IMG/VR virus record: IMGVR_UViG_3300030104_002822
Coordinates: 1-38,656 of that record
Strand: one strand, 5' to 3'
DNA from: a virus
Length of the DNA: 38,656 nt
Numbering within the stretch: position 1 is the first letter of the stretch; each line of letters starts with the position of its first letter. Of the stretch, positions 31,443 to 38,656 are shown piece after piece. Made by a program: the position numbers and the translations under genes. The notes under the pieces are model-generated. The model had not been told where the DNA came from. It worked only from the letters and a program-made list of their open reading frames with translations, and did no database searches.

Positions 31443-31680
31443 TGTAAGCATAGACGGTGGAAATAACTGCGAAGTCCAATCTTCTGCGGGAACAAAAGCT
31501 CCGACAAACGACCGAAAAAAAGTGTTAATTACTGCTGCTGCTGGTGGAGCAGCGGGTACTTTTACGCTTGGTTCAGAAACTACAGCTATTACTGTAGCAG
31601 CAGGAACTATTTTAGATTTAGGAGCGTTTCAAGGAACGATTACCACGGTAGGTACTGCACGAGCGATAATCATATCCTAG
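31432..31680 (+). CDS. Small beta-rich protein, possible head decoration (82 aa)
   Basis: The product is rich in Thr, Ala, Gly and Val with alternating strand patterns (MATNVSIDGGNNCEVQSSAG, KKVLITAAAGGAAGTFTLGS, TTVGTARAIIIS) and almost no charged helices. This make-up suits a small beta-barrel that decorates the capsid or plugs the tail. It starts 11 bases inside the previous gene and its TAG overlaps the GTG start of the holin candidate. The function is inferred from composition and position only. Confidence 0.55.
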   Translation: MATNVSIDGGNNCEVQSSAGTKAPTNDRKKVLITAAAGGAAGTFTLGSETTAITVAAGTILDLGAFQGTITTVGTARAIIIS

Positions 31681-31835
31681 TGTCTTTAGACGATGTTAAA
31701 GTATTTTTTGCAAGCATTACGGGACTTGGAAACTGGATGCTTGACATTGATATGCTGCTTAAAGTCAGCATAAGTGCTGCGACATTAGTGTATATAATTC
31801 TTAAAATAATAAAACTAGTAAAGAAAGGAGAGTAG
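31680..31835 (+). CDS. Holin candidate, single transmembrane segment (51 aa)
   Basis: A GTG start overlaps the previous TAG (TAGTG). The sequence is MSLDDVKVFFASITGLGNWM then LKVSISAATLVYIILKIIKL with a Lys-rich end. It has one clear hydrophobic helix (about residues 27-43), an amphipathic N-terminal helix and a positively charged tail, the design of a small class-III or pinholin-like protein. It is followed at once by another membrane gene and the spanin pair, as in a lysis cassette. It is short, but the coupled start and the excellent fit of the gap support coding. Confidence 0.6.
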   Translation: MSLDDVKVFFASITGLGNWMLDIDMLLKVSISAATLVYIILKIIKLVKKGE

Positions 31836-31837
31836 TT

Positions 31838-31945
31838 ATGCCCCACGGCAAAGGCACATACGGAAAAAAAGTAGGAAGACCCCCTGCAAAAAGTAAATCG
31901 GCAAGTAAGCCAAAAAGCAGTTCTTATAAAACAAAAAAGAAATGA
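31838..31945 (+). CDS. Tiny basic protein with AT-hook-like GRPP (35 aa)
   Basis: A strong ribosome site (AAGGAG, 7 bases upstream) precedes this 36-codon frame. The product MPHGKGTYGKKVGRPPAKSK continues with Ser and Lys only (KPKSSSYKTKKK). KVGRPPAK resembles the core of an AT-hook, which binds the minor groove of A+T-rich DNA, and short basic GRPP proteins of this type occur in marine phages as far as I recall. Its TGA overlaps the next ATG. It could be a DNA-associated virion protein or a host-directed peptide. Confidence 0.65.
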   Translation: MPHGKGTYGKKVGRPPAKSKSASKPKSSSYKTKKK

Positions 31946-32142
31946 TAAAATCTAAAACATTCTGGGCTGGAGTAACTGGGTTAATTGGCGCAATATCTGG
32001 CTACCTAACTGGTGAGCTAGAAATGGGTGCGGCAATGAACGTAGGAATTACTTCTATTTTAGCAATTTTTGTTAGACACGGTGTATCTAAAGTAGACAAA
32101 AAACTCGGAAGCGTTGAATCAGTAGATGCTAAAGAGGAATAG
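31942..32142 (+). CDS. Holin or small membrane protein with two transmembrane helices (66 aa)
   Basis: MIKSKTFWAGVTGLIGAISG continues to a second hydrophobic stretch GAAMNVGITSILAIFVRHGV, then a charged soluble tail (SKVDKKLGSVESVDAKEE). Two helices with a Gly-rich turn (TGELEMG) between them fit class-II holins or holin-like proteins. The start overlaps the preceding TGA (ATGA). With two candidate holins in a row, one may be holin and the other antiholin, or one may act in another membrane role. The endolysin lies elsewhere. Confidence 0.65.
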   Translation: MIKSKTFWAGVTGLIGAISGYLTGELEMGAAMNVGITSILAIFVRHGVSKVDKKLGSVESVDAKEE

Positions 32143-32156
32143 ATGAGGTAAATCCT

Positions 32157-32429
32157 GTGGGATTAATAAACGCTATAATTGCGTTGTGTAAAGCCGTCCC
32201 AGTTTTGGAACGGCTTTTTTTGCAAATATCAGATGGCATTAGAGAGCAAAAGGCAAAGAGTAGATATGAGGATAAACTTGCTCACATTGATGCTGCTATG
32301 CGTATCCACGGGTTGCCAAACAAAGATAGAGTACAACAACGTAAAGAGATTGACGGCACATCCTCAATTTCCGAAAGCGGCATTTCACGCACCGGACTTC
32401 ACGAGAAACGCGATGAGGACAATCGCTGA
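32157..32429 (+). CDS. i-spanin-like protein candidate (90 aa), hosting a nested gene
   Basis: The GTG has GAGG 8 bases upstream. The sequence MGLINAIIALCKAVPVLERL begins with a hydrophobic, amphipathic segment and goes on to a charged helix (SDGIREQKAKSRYEDKLAHI, DAAMR) and a polar end. Single N-terminal hydrophobic segment plus coiled-coil-like region is the form of an inner-membrane spanin (Rz). The nested lipoprotein frame starting at 32266 makes the Rz/Rz1 reading likely. The hydrophobic segment is weak, with Lys and Glu inside, so membrane insertion is unsure. An intrinsic-terminator-like hairpin lies inside this coding sequence. Confidence 0.5.
   Translation: MGLINAIIALCKAVPVLERLFLQISDGIREQKAKSRYEDKLAHIDAAMRIHGLPNKDRVQQRKEIDGTSSISESGISRTGLHEKRDEDNR
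32190..32221 (+). terminator. Terminator-like hairpin inside the spanin-type gene
   Basis: AAAGCCGTCCC (190-200) pairs with GGAACGGCTTT (207-217), one mismatch and a six-base loop, and leads into a T-run to 32221. It would stop many transcripts within the cassette. A perfect TATAAT lies just upstream at 32174 but has no good -35. Coding constraint could also have produced the match. Confidence 0.5.
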
Positions 32430-32457
32430 ATTAGAATACGAACTTGAAAGACGCTAA
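32266..32457 (+). CDS. o-spanin-like lipoprotein (63 aa), nested in another frame
   Basis: The start MRINLLTLMLLCVSTGCQTK is a lipoprotein signal: two basic-neutral residues, a hydrophobic core and a Gly-Cys lipidation site at Cys17. The mature part is short (KIEYNNVKRLTAHPQFPKAA and a helix RTIAELEYELERR). It begins inside the preceding gene in a different frame and extends 28 bases beyond it, the usual arrangement of Rz/Rz1 spanin genes, which fuse the inner and outer membranes at the end of lysis. Its presence argues for a Gram-negative host. The -3 residue is Ser, so the lipobox is not ideal. Confidence 0.65.
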   Translation: MRINLLTLMLLCVSTGCQTKIEYNNVKRLTAHPQFPKAAFHAPDFTRNAMRTIAELEYELERR

Positions 32458-34742
32458 TGCCCGTACCTGACCCAATTGTTGATGGAGATATTGCTTTTGT
32501 AGGCGTTAACGCTCGTCTTGATCCGGGGCAGTTGCCGGAAGGGTTTGTGGCAAATGCTGTTAATAAAAGATTTACTAATGGTGTAGTCAAGACTCGTCCC
32601 GGCATTAAAAAAATGCCTTGGAGCAATAAAAGCTCTGACCATTATGAAAACAAAACTTACGCCCATAATGACATAGTTCGTTTTAGCGGAAAGAAAAAAA
32701 ACACTAACGGCACTATAACTTTTGCAACGGGAGCAGAATTATATGACGGTGTGCAGTTGCAGGGAGCGAATGCAGTTACTTTTCAAAGTTTTGTGTTGTG
32801 CATAGACCATGTAAATGGAACGCAATACAACGGAGTAACTGTCTCTGCTTTATCCGCAGAGTTAACTTCTGGCTCAATAATAACTCTTGAAGACGGGATA
32901 CGGTTTGAACTTACTCAACAAGCAAACTCTGGAGCTACGTCTATTTCTGGAAAAGTTTTTGGCGGTTCTATTGCAGTAGGTAAATCTGGATTTCCTGCTG
33001 GTGCAGGGCCAGCAAGCAATAATGAAAAAGATTCTAGCGGCAATCCTATTGGCCCGTATTTTAGAAGAAAAAACCTTGATAACGGGAACATCCACGTTCC
33101 ATTAAGTAACGCCACTACACTTACTAATAACGGCCAAAATCCTCCAAGTGAGTACTGGGAAAATTTAGGACATTGCATTTTTGGGTACGGAGAAGTTTTT
33201 GGAGTAGGTATTTTTCGCGATCCCGGCTCAAGAGAATATTTATTAGTAGCAACTAACGATGGAGTTTACGCTACTACTGAAGGTGGAAATTCAAAAAGAA
33301 TTACTGCTTTAACTATTACTAAAGACGTTACGTTTGTTCAATGTTTTAATGTAGTTGTTATGATGCGCGGAAAAGACGAGCGTCCGTTAGTGATGAAAAA
33401 CTTGTCTGATGGATTTGTTGCTATCACTACTGAAACTACAGATACAGACATTGACGAAAACGATTCTGATGGAACAGAAGAAATACCTAGCTCAGATCAC
33501 GCAATGTTTTTAGGTAACCGTTTGTTTGTTCCACATTCCAGAGATTTAGTAGCAGTATCGGATTATCTTAATTACACTCGGTATCAACCCGTTATGGCTA
33601 ACTTCAGAATTAACCAAGGTTCTGAAGATGAGCTAGTTGCATTAATAAAAGTAGACAGCACTACAGTAGCAGCATTTAAAAGTAATTCTATATACGTTGT
33701 TAGCAATCTGTATGGCAATGCGACAGATGCGATTTTAGACGAAGTCACTAGAGATTTTGGAGCAGTTAGTTTTAAATCGACTATCCAAGTTGGCAGCGAT
33801 GTTTGGTTTTTGTCTTCAAAAAAAGGAATTTGCAGTTTGTCTGTTGCTTCACATGGAAAAGTACACGCAGTTCAACTTCCTGTTAGTGAAGCTATTCAGC
33901 CAATAATTGACAGAATTAACTGGCCTTATGCCCACAAAGCGGTAGCCGCAACATACGGGAATAGATACTATTGTGCTGTTTGTTTAGATGGAGCAGAAGA
34001 AAATAATGCAGTTTTAGTTTACGATCTTTTACAAAAAGCTTGGAGTGGGTATGACCAAGCTGCGGATGTTCTTAAAGTAAAAGATTTTGTTGAAATGGAG
34101 TTCCAAGGGAAACGCCGTTTGTTTTTCTTATCCACAGACGGGTTTATTAATTTGTATGACGATGAGTTGACTATGTGCGGGTTTGTTGATGAGAAACCAA
34201 AAACTTTAGACAGCACGGCAGCTAATTATGGAGCAATAGACAAGGTTGACGTTTCTGATGAAGTAACTACTAGAGGATACACAGCAAACGACATAGCAAT
34301 AAAAAAATGGCGAAGCGCAGATATTCAAATCGCTACTAGCAACCCTAGTTTTTCTATTACTGCAATATACGACGGGCCAGAAGAAGACGATCAAAGTTTA
34401 ACTTTGAATGCAGATGGAAATGCAGCAAGTAAATCTTTTGATAGAACTTTGTACGACAAACCTTTTGATGCTGCGCCTTTTGATGCGTCTATAAAAAACA
34501 ACGATTTTGCCACTAAATATCGGCAGGATTACAGTATTGATGTAGGGACTACGCCAATACACGCAGATTTTAATACTACGTTTGATCCAGATTTACACCA
34601 AACGTCTATAAATAAATATAAATTTAACGGCAATGGAAGATATGTTCAGTTTAAAATTGCCAACACGCAAGGGCGACTTGAATTGGATTCAGTTAAAGCT
34701 GGAGCTTTGCAAGGAGAAACTTTAATACGAAAGGAAACATAA
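32457..34742 (+). CDS. Tail nozzle protein (761 aa; T7 gp12-like by position)
   Basis: The N-terminus contains FVGVNARLDPGQLPEGFVAN and TNGVVKTRPGIKKMPW, the opening of many podovirus tail tubular B or nozzle proteins. A long beta-rich body follows with repeated strand patterns (EYLLVATNDGVYATTEGGNS, DVTFVQCFNVVVMMRGKDER, NRLFVPHSRDLVAVSDYLNY, DVWFLSSKKGICSLSVASHG), which fits the propeller-like ring structure of nozzle proteins. It ends in a strand-rich domain. It forms the distal tail tube and holds the fibres. Adjacent fibre genes agree. The first base overlaps the previous stop. Confidence 0.75.
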   Translation: MPVPDPIVDGDIAFVGVNARLDPGQLPEGFVANAVNKRFTNGVVKTRPGIKKMPWSNKSSDHYENKTYAHNDIVRFSGKKKNTNGTITFATGAELYDGVQLQGANAVTFQSFVLCIDHVNGTQYNGVTVSALSAELTSGSIITLEDGIRFELTQQANSGATSISGKVFGGSIAVGKSGFPAGAGPASNNEKDSSGNPIGPYFRRKNLDNGNIHVPLSNATTLTNNGQNPPSEYWENLGHCIFGYGEVFGVGIFRDPGSREYLLVATNDGVYATTEGGNSKRITALTITKDVTFVQCFNVVVMMRGKDERPLVMKNLSDGFVAITTETTDTDIDENDSDGTEEIPSSDHAMFLGNRLFVPHSRDLVAVSDYLNYTRYQPVMANFRINQGSEDELVALIKVDSTTVAAFKSNSIYVVSNLYGNATDAILDEVTRDFGAVSFKSTIQVGSDVWFLSSKKGICSLSVASHGKVHAVQLPVSEAIQPIIDRINWPYAHKAVAATYGNRYYCAVCLDGAEENNAVLVYDLLQKAWSGYDQAADVLKVKDFVEMEFQGKRRLFFLSTDGFINLYDDELTMCGFVDEKPKTLDSTAANYGAIDKVDVSDEVTTRGYTANDIAIKKWRSADIQIATSNPSFSITAIYDGPEEDDQSLTLNADGNAASKSFDRTLYDKPFDAAPFDASIKNNDFATKYRQDYSIDVGTTPIHADFNTTFDPDLHQTSINKYKFNGNGRYVQFKIANTQGRLELDSVKAGALQGETLIRKET

Positions 34743-34743
34743 T

Positions 34744-35883
34744 ATGGGATTAGCAGTTACAGTCCAAAAAGGACATAATTTTTCATCGGGAACTATTGAT
34801 CGTGCCGCACTAAACAATGGGGCGACTCCAACAGTATCAATTACGGGGTCGGTCGGTTTTGGGGAAATAGGATCGGAAGCTATTGTTGACGATAATATAA
34901 AAGCTAACGCAGACATAGACGTAACAAAACTAGCTTTAGCGACAGGTAAAATAATTATTGGAGCAGCGGATGGAAACGCTTCTGCTTTGTCTGCAACAAC
35001 TTCTTTTTCTAGCGTAGCTTCTGAAACTGAAGGAAATTCGGGGCTGTTAGTTGATGTTGGCGATAAATTTGAAGTTTTAAAAACTAACACGTTAGCAGTT
35101 TCTAACGATAATGTTAGTGCCGGAAAACAGTATTTAAACGGGGATTCTATTTTAAGCATTCATAAAGTAACTGTTGACGGGGTTACCACAAATAATTTGC
35201 GAATAAAGCACGTTACTAATTCAGTACATGGAAACCATATTAGTACGGCAAATGCTTTAGATAACGCTTCAATTGGAAAAAATAGTTCTGGAAAATTAGC
35301 TGTTGCCGACAACGGAGTTCATTGGGACAAATTTTATAACCATAAAAACAGCGCAGGAAATTTAAGGTCTGCTTTTTTAAGTTACGGAGTAGATGGAAAA
35401 GCTATTCCCTCTGAAATAACAGAGGCAGACCAAGTGCTTGTAAGTGCCGGGTCAAACGCCAATTCTACAAATAAATCGTTTTTTAAAAATGTAGATTTGT
35501 TGACTCCTCTTGTAGATTCTACCGGCTGGAAAAGGGCAGCGCACGGATTAGGAAGAGTTCCGCTATTTGTAGAATTGTTTTTAGTTTGTACTGGAACTAC
35601 CCATACTTCTACTCACAAATACGCAGTAAACGACGTTATTAAAGCGCACCATGATTGGGATGCAGGTGATTTAGGCAATAATAAATCTTCTCCTTTTAAT
35701 GTTGGTTTTGATAGTACGTATGTTTGGGTTCACCATATAGCGTTAGGTAACTCGTTTCAATTGCCTAAAAAATATGGAACAGCAACTCCAGACGAAAATA
35801 CGCATTCTGGGTCTGATGTAGACGAGTTTAATTTAGGAGCAGTAGAAGGTGATTTTAAATTAGTAGCTAGAGTTTGTGGATAA
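34744..35883 (+). CDS. Tail fibre or tail-associated structural protein (379 aa)
   Basis: The gene starts one base after the nozzle gene. Residues about 45-80 contain AIVDDNIKANADIDVTKLAL and GKIIIGAADGN, a module shared with the following gene (see findings). The rest is rich in Gly, Asn, Ser and Thr with beta patterns and a C-terminal domain containing GWKRAAHGLGRVPLFVELFL and CTGTTHTSTHKY, which resembles the receptor-binding ends of phage fibres. Likely a fibre or a fibre-anchoring part that binds the nozzle. The stop overlaps the next start (TAATG). Confidence 0.65.
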   Translation: MGLAVTVQKGHNFSSGTIDRAALNNGATPTVSITGSVGFGEIGSEAIVDDNIKANADIDVTKLALATGKIIIGAADGNASALSATTSFSSVASETEGNSGLLVDVGDKFEVLKTNTLAVSNDNVSAGKQYLNGDSILSIHKVTVDGVTTNNLRIKHVTNSVHGNHISTANALDNASIGKNSSGKLAVADNGVHWDKFYNHKNSAGNLRSAFLSYGVDGKAIPSEITEADQVLVSAGSNANSTNKSFFKNVDLLTPLVDSTGWKRAAHGLGRVPLFVELFLVCTGTTHTSTHKYAVNDVIKAHHDWDAGDLGNNKSSPFNVGFDSTYVWVHHIALGNSFQLPKKYGTATPDENTHSGSDVDEFNLGAVEGDFKLVARVCG

Positions 35884-36608
35884 TGTCCTCTCGCACCGAC
35901 ATAACCCCGCTATCTATTACTAATGGCAAAATTAGTAATCAAGCAAAGATAGACCCTCGAAAATTGGCTCCGGCCAAAGAGGGACAAGTTTTAATTGCGG
36001 GTAAAGACGGTAAATTTTTAGCGGGTAATCTTTCAACGACTACAGTAACTAATACTGTCACTACTGAAGAGGAAGTTTTGCCGCCTAATCAAATTAAGAT
36101 TGGGCCAAACACGGCAGAACCCGGAGCGACAAATCAGTTTGTTAATGTTGGGGTTGGAAAACATTCAATTCCAAGGCGAGATTCTAGTGGGAATTTAAAG
36201 GCTGAGACAGCGGATCAAGCAACTGAAGCTACCAACGCCGACAAGCTAGATAATCAAAACGGCACTTATTATACAGATGTCAGCAACCACACCGCCGGAT
36301 CACCTGCTAATACTTCAACTCCAAGTGGCCTTGGGTCTGGCCAGACAGGAGTAGTAGGGACAACCCAAACAGTCCCAATGCAGATGATTACTGCAACTAA
36401 TACCGGAGCTAGTTCTGGAACAACTGATTACATTGTTGAACATAATTTCAACAGCATTCCTGTTGCGGTGCAAGTGCTTGAAGATGACGGTAGCGGAAAT
36501 TTAGAAGAAGTAGAAACTGAAGTTGTTTCAACTACATCTCAAACAGCGATAAAATTTAGTGTTGCTGATAAATCTTTTACAGCAAAAATTATAGGAGTTA
36601 AATCTTAA
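35883..36608 (+). CDS. Tail fibre protein (241 aa)
   Basis: The ATG overlaps the previous TAA. The N-terminal part (ITNGKISNQAKIDPRKLAPA, GQVLIAGKDGKFLAGN) parallels the module of the upstream gene. In the middle lies ADQATEATNADKLDNQNGTY, the ADKLD-type repeat found in many fibre shafts. The C-terminal domain (TDYIVEHNFNSIPVAVQVLE, then IKFSVADKSFTAKIIGV) is a beta sandwich of the kind that caps fibres. A trimeric fibre is inferred. It overlaps the next gene by one base. Confidence 0.75.
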   Translation: MSSRTDITPLSITNGKISNQAKIDPRKLAPAKEGQVLIAGKDGKFLAGNLSTTTVTNTVTTEEEVLPPNQIKIGPNTAEPGATNQFVNVGVGKHSIPRRDSSGNLKAETADQATEATNADKLDNQNGTYYTDVSNHTAGSPANTSTPSGLGSGQTGVVGTTQTVPMQMITATNTGASSGTTDYIVEHNFNSIPVAVQVLEDDGSGNLEEVETEVVSTTSQTAIKFSVADKSFTAKIIGVKS

Positions 36609-36838
36609 TGGCAGACAAAAAGATATACGTTACTCACGACTATCAACAAGGAGCCAAGGTTAAAAACCTAAAATTAGAAAACGTAAATCTACCAAATGAA
36701 GTAGAAGGCGGCGTTGTTTACTCTGACGGTTTGTATGTGTCAGACGATACGGATTGGAGTGAGGTAACAACGATTGATAATTCACAGGCAATAGACAACA
36801 AAAATTTAGATTGCGGAACATACGCAGGAGGAGGTTGA
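36608..36838 (+). CDS. Small fibre-related protein (76 aa)
   Basis: The sequence MADKKIYVTHDYQQGAKVKN goes on with VNLPNEVEGGVVYSDGLYVS and ends with QAIDNKNLDCGTYAGGG. The ending is close to the ending of the 348-residue fibre next to it (QVLDNKTIDGGTF). It is too short for a fibre of its own and may be a cap, a connector segment or an assembly partner. The start overlaps the previous stop and only three bases separate it from the next gene. Confidence 0.65.
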   Translation: MADKKIYVTHDYQQGAKVKNLKLENVNLPNEVEGGVVYSDGLYVSDDTDWSEVTTIDNSQAIDNKNLDCGTYAGGG

Positions 36839-36841
36839 TAA

Positions 36842-37888
36842 ATGGCAAATAGAATTCAACACAGGCGAACAGCCTATACCGGAACAGGAAATCCTACAGA
36901 CCTTAAATATGGTGAGATAGGTTGGAATAATAACAATGGCAACGGAGGCAAACTCTGGATAGGGAGCCAAAGGGATAACAGCAATCCCGCCACAATAGTT
37001 AATGAGAGAATTAACAAATCTGTTGCTGGAACAACTAACGAGATAAGCGTTTCCGAAGGGACAGAGTCTTTTACTGTTGGCTTGGCTACAAACCCAACTG
37101 TCTCTGGTAATCTAACAGTTAACGGAGATTGCACTTTAGGGAACGCAACATCCGACACGGTTACAATTGCTGGAAACTTAACCGTCAATGGGCAAACAAC
37201 AACGATCAATTCTACTGAAGTTTCCATAGATGATCTTCATTTCGTACTTGCCGCCGATGCCGCCGATTCAAGTGAAGCTAATGGTGCGGGATTACACGTT
37301 AAGGATGATATTGCTAGGTTTACCTATTCTCACACGGGAACAAAATGGGTATCTAGTAAGCCTTTAGATGTAACGGGTACTTGCACGGCTACTGCTTTTT
37401 CTGGGCCATTAACAGGCAATGTAACTGGCAATGTCACAGGAAATGTAACCGGCTCATCTGGTTCATGCACAGGCAACGCCGCAACTGCAACCAACGTAGC
37501 TTATACTGGTCTTACTGGGACAGTACCTACATGGAACCAAAACACAACTGGAACTGCTGCCAACGTAACAGGAACAGTTGCAATAGCCAATGGAGGTACT
37601 GGTGCGACAAGTGCATCTGCTGCAAGAACGAGTCTTGGTATTACTCTGGCCAACCTTGGTTATACAGGGGCGTCTAACGCAAACAACTTCACAATGAACG
37701 TCAGCAATGATGGGGGAAGTTCTGCTGCGTTTGCATCTGGAGACACGTTAAATATAACAGGAGGCAGCGGGATAGGGGTAAACAGAACTAATAGTAGTTA
37801 CAGTATAGCTGTAGACACAACTTCAGTTTGCACATTAACAGCTACACAAGTTTTAGATAACAAGACAATAGACGGCGGCACATTCTAA
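36842..37888 (+). CDS. Tail fibre protein with low-complexity shaft (348 aa)
   Basis: The N-terminus MANRIQHRRTAYTGTGNPTD with LKYGEIGWN is a variant of the IQxRR-GE pattern found at the start of many phage fibres and in Mtd-type proteins. The shaft carries repeats rich in Gly, Asn, Thr and Val, among them three tandem GNVT units and the GTVAIANGGTGATSASAART motif common in fibres. The C-terminus ends in TATQVLDNKTIDGGTF. Residue composition suggests a trimeric beta-helical fibre. Only the stop separates it from the next fibre gene, whose N-terminus is related, so the two probably form a multi-part fibre. Confidence 0.75.
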   Translation: MANRIQHRRTAYTGTGNPTDLKYGEIGWNNNNGNGGKLWIGSQRDNSNPATIVNERINKSVAGTTNEISVSEGTESFTVGLATNPTVSGNLTVNGDCTLGNATSDTVTIAGNLTVNGQTTTINSTEVSIDDLHFVLAADAADSSEANGAGLHVKDDIARFTYSHTGTKWVSSKPLDVTGTCTATAFSGPLTGNVTGNVTGNVTGSSGSCTGNAATATNVAYTGLTGTVPTWNQNTTGTAANVTGTVAIANGGTGATSASAARTSLGITLANLGYTGASNANNFTMNVSNDGGSSAAFASGDTLNITGGSGIGVNRTNSSYSIAVDTTSVCTLTATQVLDNKTIDGGTF

Positions 37889-38656
37889 ATGGCTAACACC
37901 ATACAGATAAAGAGGCGAACTTCTGCTGGTACACCTAGTGGGTTAGCGGCTGGCGAGTTAGCGGTCAATCTTTCTGACAACAAGCTGTATGTCGGCAACG
38001 CTGCCGAGGACGGAGTAATCCATCTCAACCCCTCTGCCTCCACAGGCTACCTCCCACTAGCTGGCGGCACACTCACGGGCAACTTGGGAGTCACAGGTTG
38101 GGCAACACTAGGTTCTGGTGGAGACTTTGGCAGACTTGCACTTGAAAATAATAACACCACGGCAGGAACCACCTACTTACAGCAAACTTATAGCGGTACT
38201 CCAGAATTACGCATTGGGAGTAGTGTCGGCACTCATGCCAATGCCTCTTTAATAATAAAAAGTGGAAACGCAGCAGAGGTTAAAGCTCAAGGCAACCTGA
38301 CAGTCGGTGGCAACCTGTCAGTAATCTACAACGGCAGCGCAAGTGTTCGCACATACAATGGCGTTTTAAAATCTGACTTTCTTGAAAATTCTGCTGGAGC
38401 AAATCACTTAACTATTCGCACCGAGTCTGGCGGCAATAAGAATGTAATAATTGATCCAGATGGAACTGGGTATTTAAATGTTAAAAGTTGGAGTGTTTTT
38501 GAAAGCAGCACCAATTTTGCTAGTATCCGATTAAAGTCTACTGCGGGTGAATGGGACATAGATAACAACAACGGCACGTTTGGGTTGCAATGGGCTGGCG
38601 GTGATAAACTGACGCTGAGTAATTCTGGCAACCTGACAGTCGGTGGCGATGCTACA
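37889..38656 (+). CDS. Tail fibre protein, N-terminal part (continues at position 1)
   Basis: The gene begins right after the preceding stop and stays open to the last base, giving 256 residues. The start MANTIQIKRRTSAGTPSGLA with GELAVNLSDNKLYVGN is a clear IQxKRRT-type fibre N-terminus. The PLAGGTLTGNLGVTG unit, the NLTVGGNLSV and NLTVGGDAT units and many Gly/Asn-rich strands form the shaft. The reading frame fits with the first base of the window, adding 111 residues with a fibre-type ending. Receptor binding is expected from the family. The missing stop shows that the window was cut inside the gene. Confidence 0.75.
   Translation, partial: MANTIQIKRRTSAGTPSGLAAGELAVNLSDNKLYVGNAAEDGVIHLNPSASTGYLPLAGGTLTGNLGVTGWATLGSGGDFGRLALENNNTTAGTTYLQQTYSGTPELRIGSSVGTHANASLIIKSGNAAEVKAQGNLTVGGNLSVIYNGSASVRTYNGVLKSDFLENSAGANHLTIRTESGGNKNVIIDPDGTGYLNVKSWSVFESSTNFASIRLKSTAGEWDIDNNNGTFGLQWAGGDKLTLSNSGNLTVGGDAT
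38291..38647 (+). repeat. Pair of 21-base direct repeats in the fibre gene
   Basis: The 21 bases at 38291-38311 recur exactly at 38627-38647, in the same reading frame, coding for GNLTVGG. They lie 336 bases apart; the second ends nine bases before the window edge. They may simply be fibre-repeat coding sequence or may allow recombination between shaft units. Confidence 0.7.

Noticed and set aside
1-38656. Integrase, phage RNA polymerase, CRISPR array or insertion sequence
   Set aside because: I looked for their usual motifs and repeats in all sizeable frames and saw none. Very divergent versions cannot be excluded by eye.
1-38656. Direct terminal repeats at the window ends
   Set aside because: The first and last bases share no repeat; the end lies inside a gene, so this is a circular cut and not a physical end.

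Overview
The window looks like a complete, circularly permuted genome of a podovirus-like (short-tailed) phage of a Gram-negative, probably aquatic, bacterium. It carries terminase, portal, scaffold and an SU10/DUF5309-like capsid protein, a tail-nozzle-like protein, internal (ejected) virion proteins, and no tape-measure, sheath or baseplate genes. A nested lipoprotein (Rz1-like) gene argues for a host with an outer membrane. The last open frame (from 37889) runs off the right end in codon phase, and the left edge resumes in phase and reads a fibre-like C-terminus to a stop at 336. The window was therefore most simply cut inside one tail-fibre gene.

Layout: (i) 1-2055, fibre C-terminus and small genes, including a miniature MscS-channel-like protein and a TM/lipobox-like protein; (ii) 2039-11012, three internal virion proteins, the last of 2157 residues; (iii) 11032-11601, a GH24 lysozyme; (iv) 11616-19151, a promoter and the replication/recombination module: ribbon-helix-helix protein, Vsr/DUF559-like nuclease, Cas4/AddB-like Fe-S nuclease, putative ssDNA-binding protein, a strongly folded non-coding region, family A DNA polymerase (Leu at the 762-equivalent), AEP primase and SF3-like helicase; (v) 19175-20263, a candidate origin (long inverted repeat enclosing three DnaA boxes) followed by small genes, one a stand-alone DnaA domain IV; (vi) convergent terminators at 20309-20401; (vii) a minus-strand accessory operon 22878-20428 with DUF932, a cysteine-cluster protein and several tiny genes; (viii) 22987-27758, small terminase candidate, GC-rich candidate packaging region, promoter, large terminase and portal; (ix) 27761-31680, promoter, scaffold, capsid and connector genes; (x) 31680-32457, a dense lysis-type cassette (two holin candidates, tiny basic protein, nested spanin pair); (xi) 32457-38656, nozzle and a train of fibre genes joining back to position 1.

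Apart from the minus-strand operon, everything is on the plus strand, with many ATGA/TAATG stop-start overlaps. No integrase, phage RNA polymerase, tRNA or CRISPR was seen, so transcription probably uses host sigma-70 polymerase; near-consensus -35/-10 pairs occur at 11616, 23590 and 27761. The point that deserves most attention is the DnaA-box/inverted-repeat locus next to a phage-encoded DnaA DNA-binding domain. It suggests an origin that borrows or competes for the host initiator system. Assignments are by reading the sequence and recalling protein families; no search was run.
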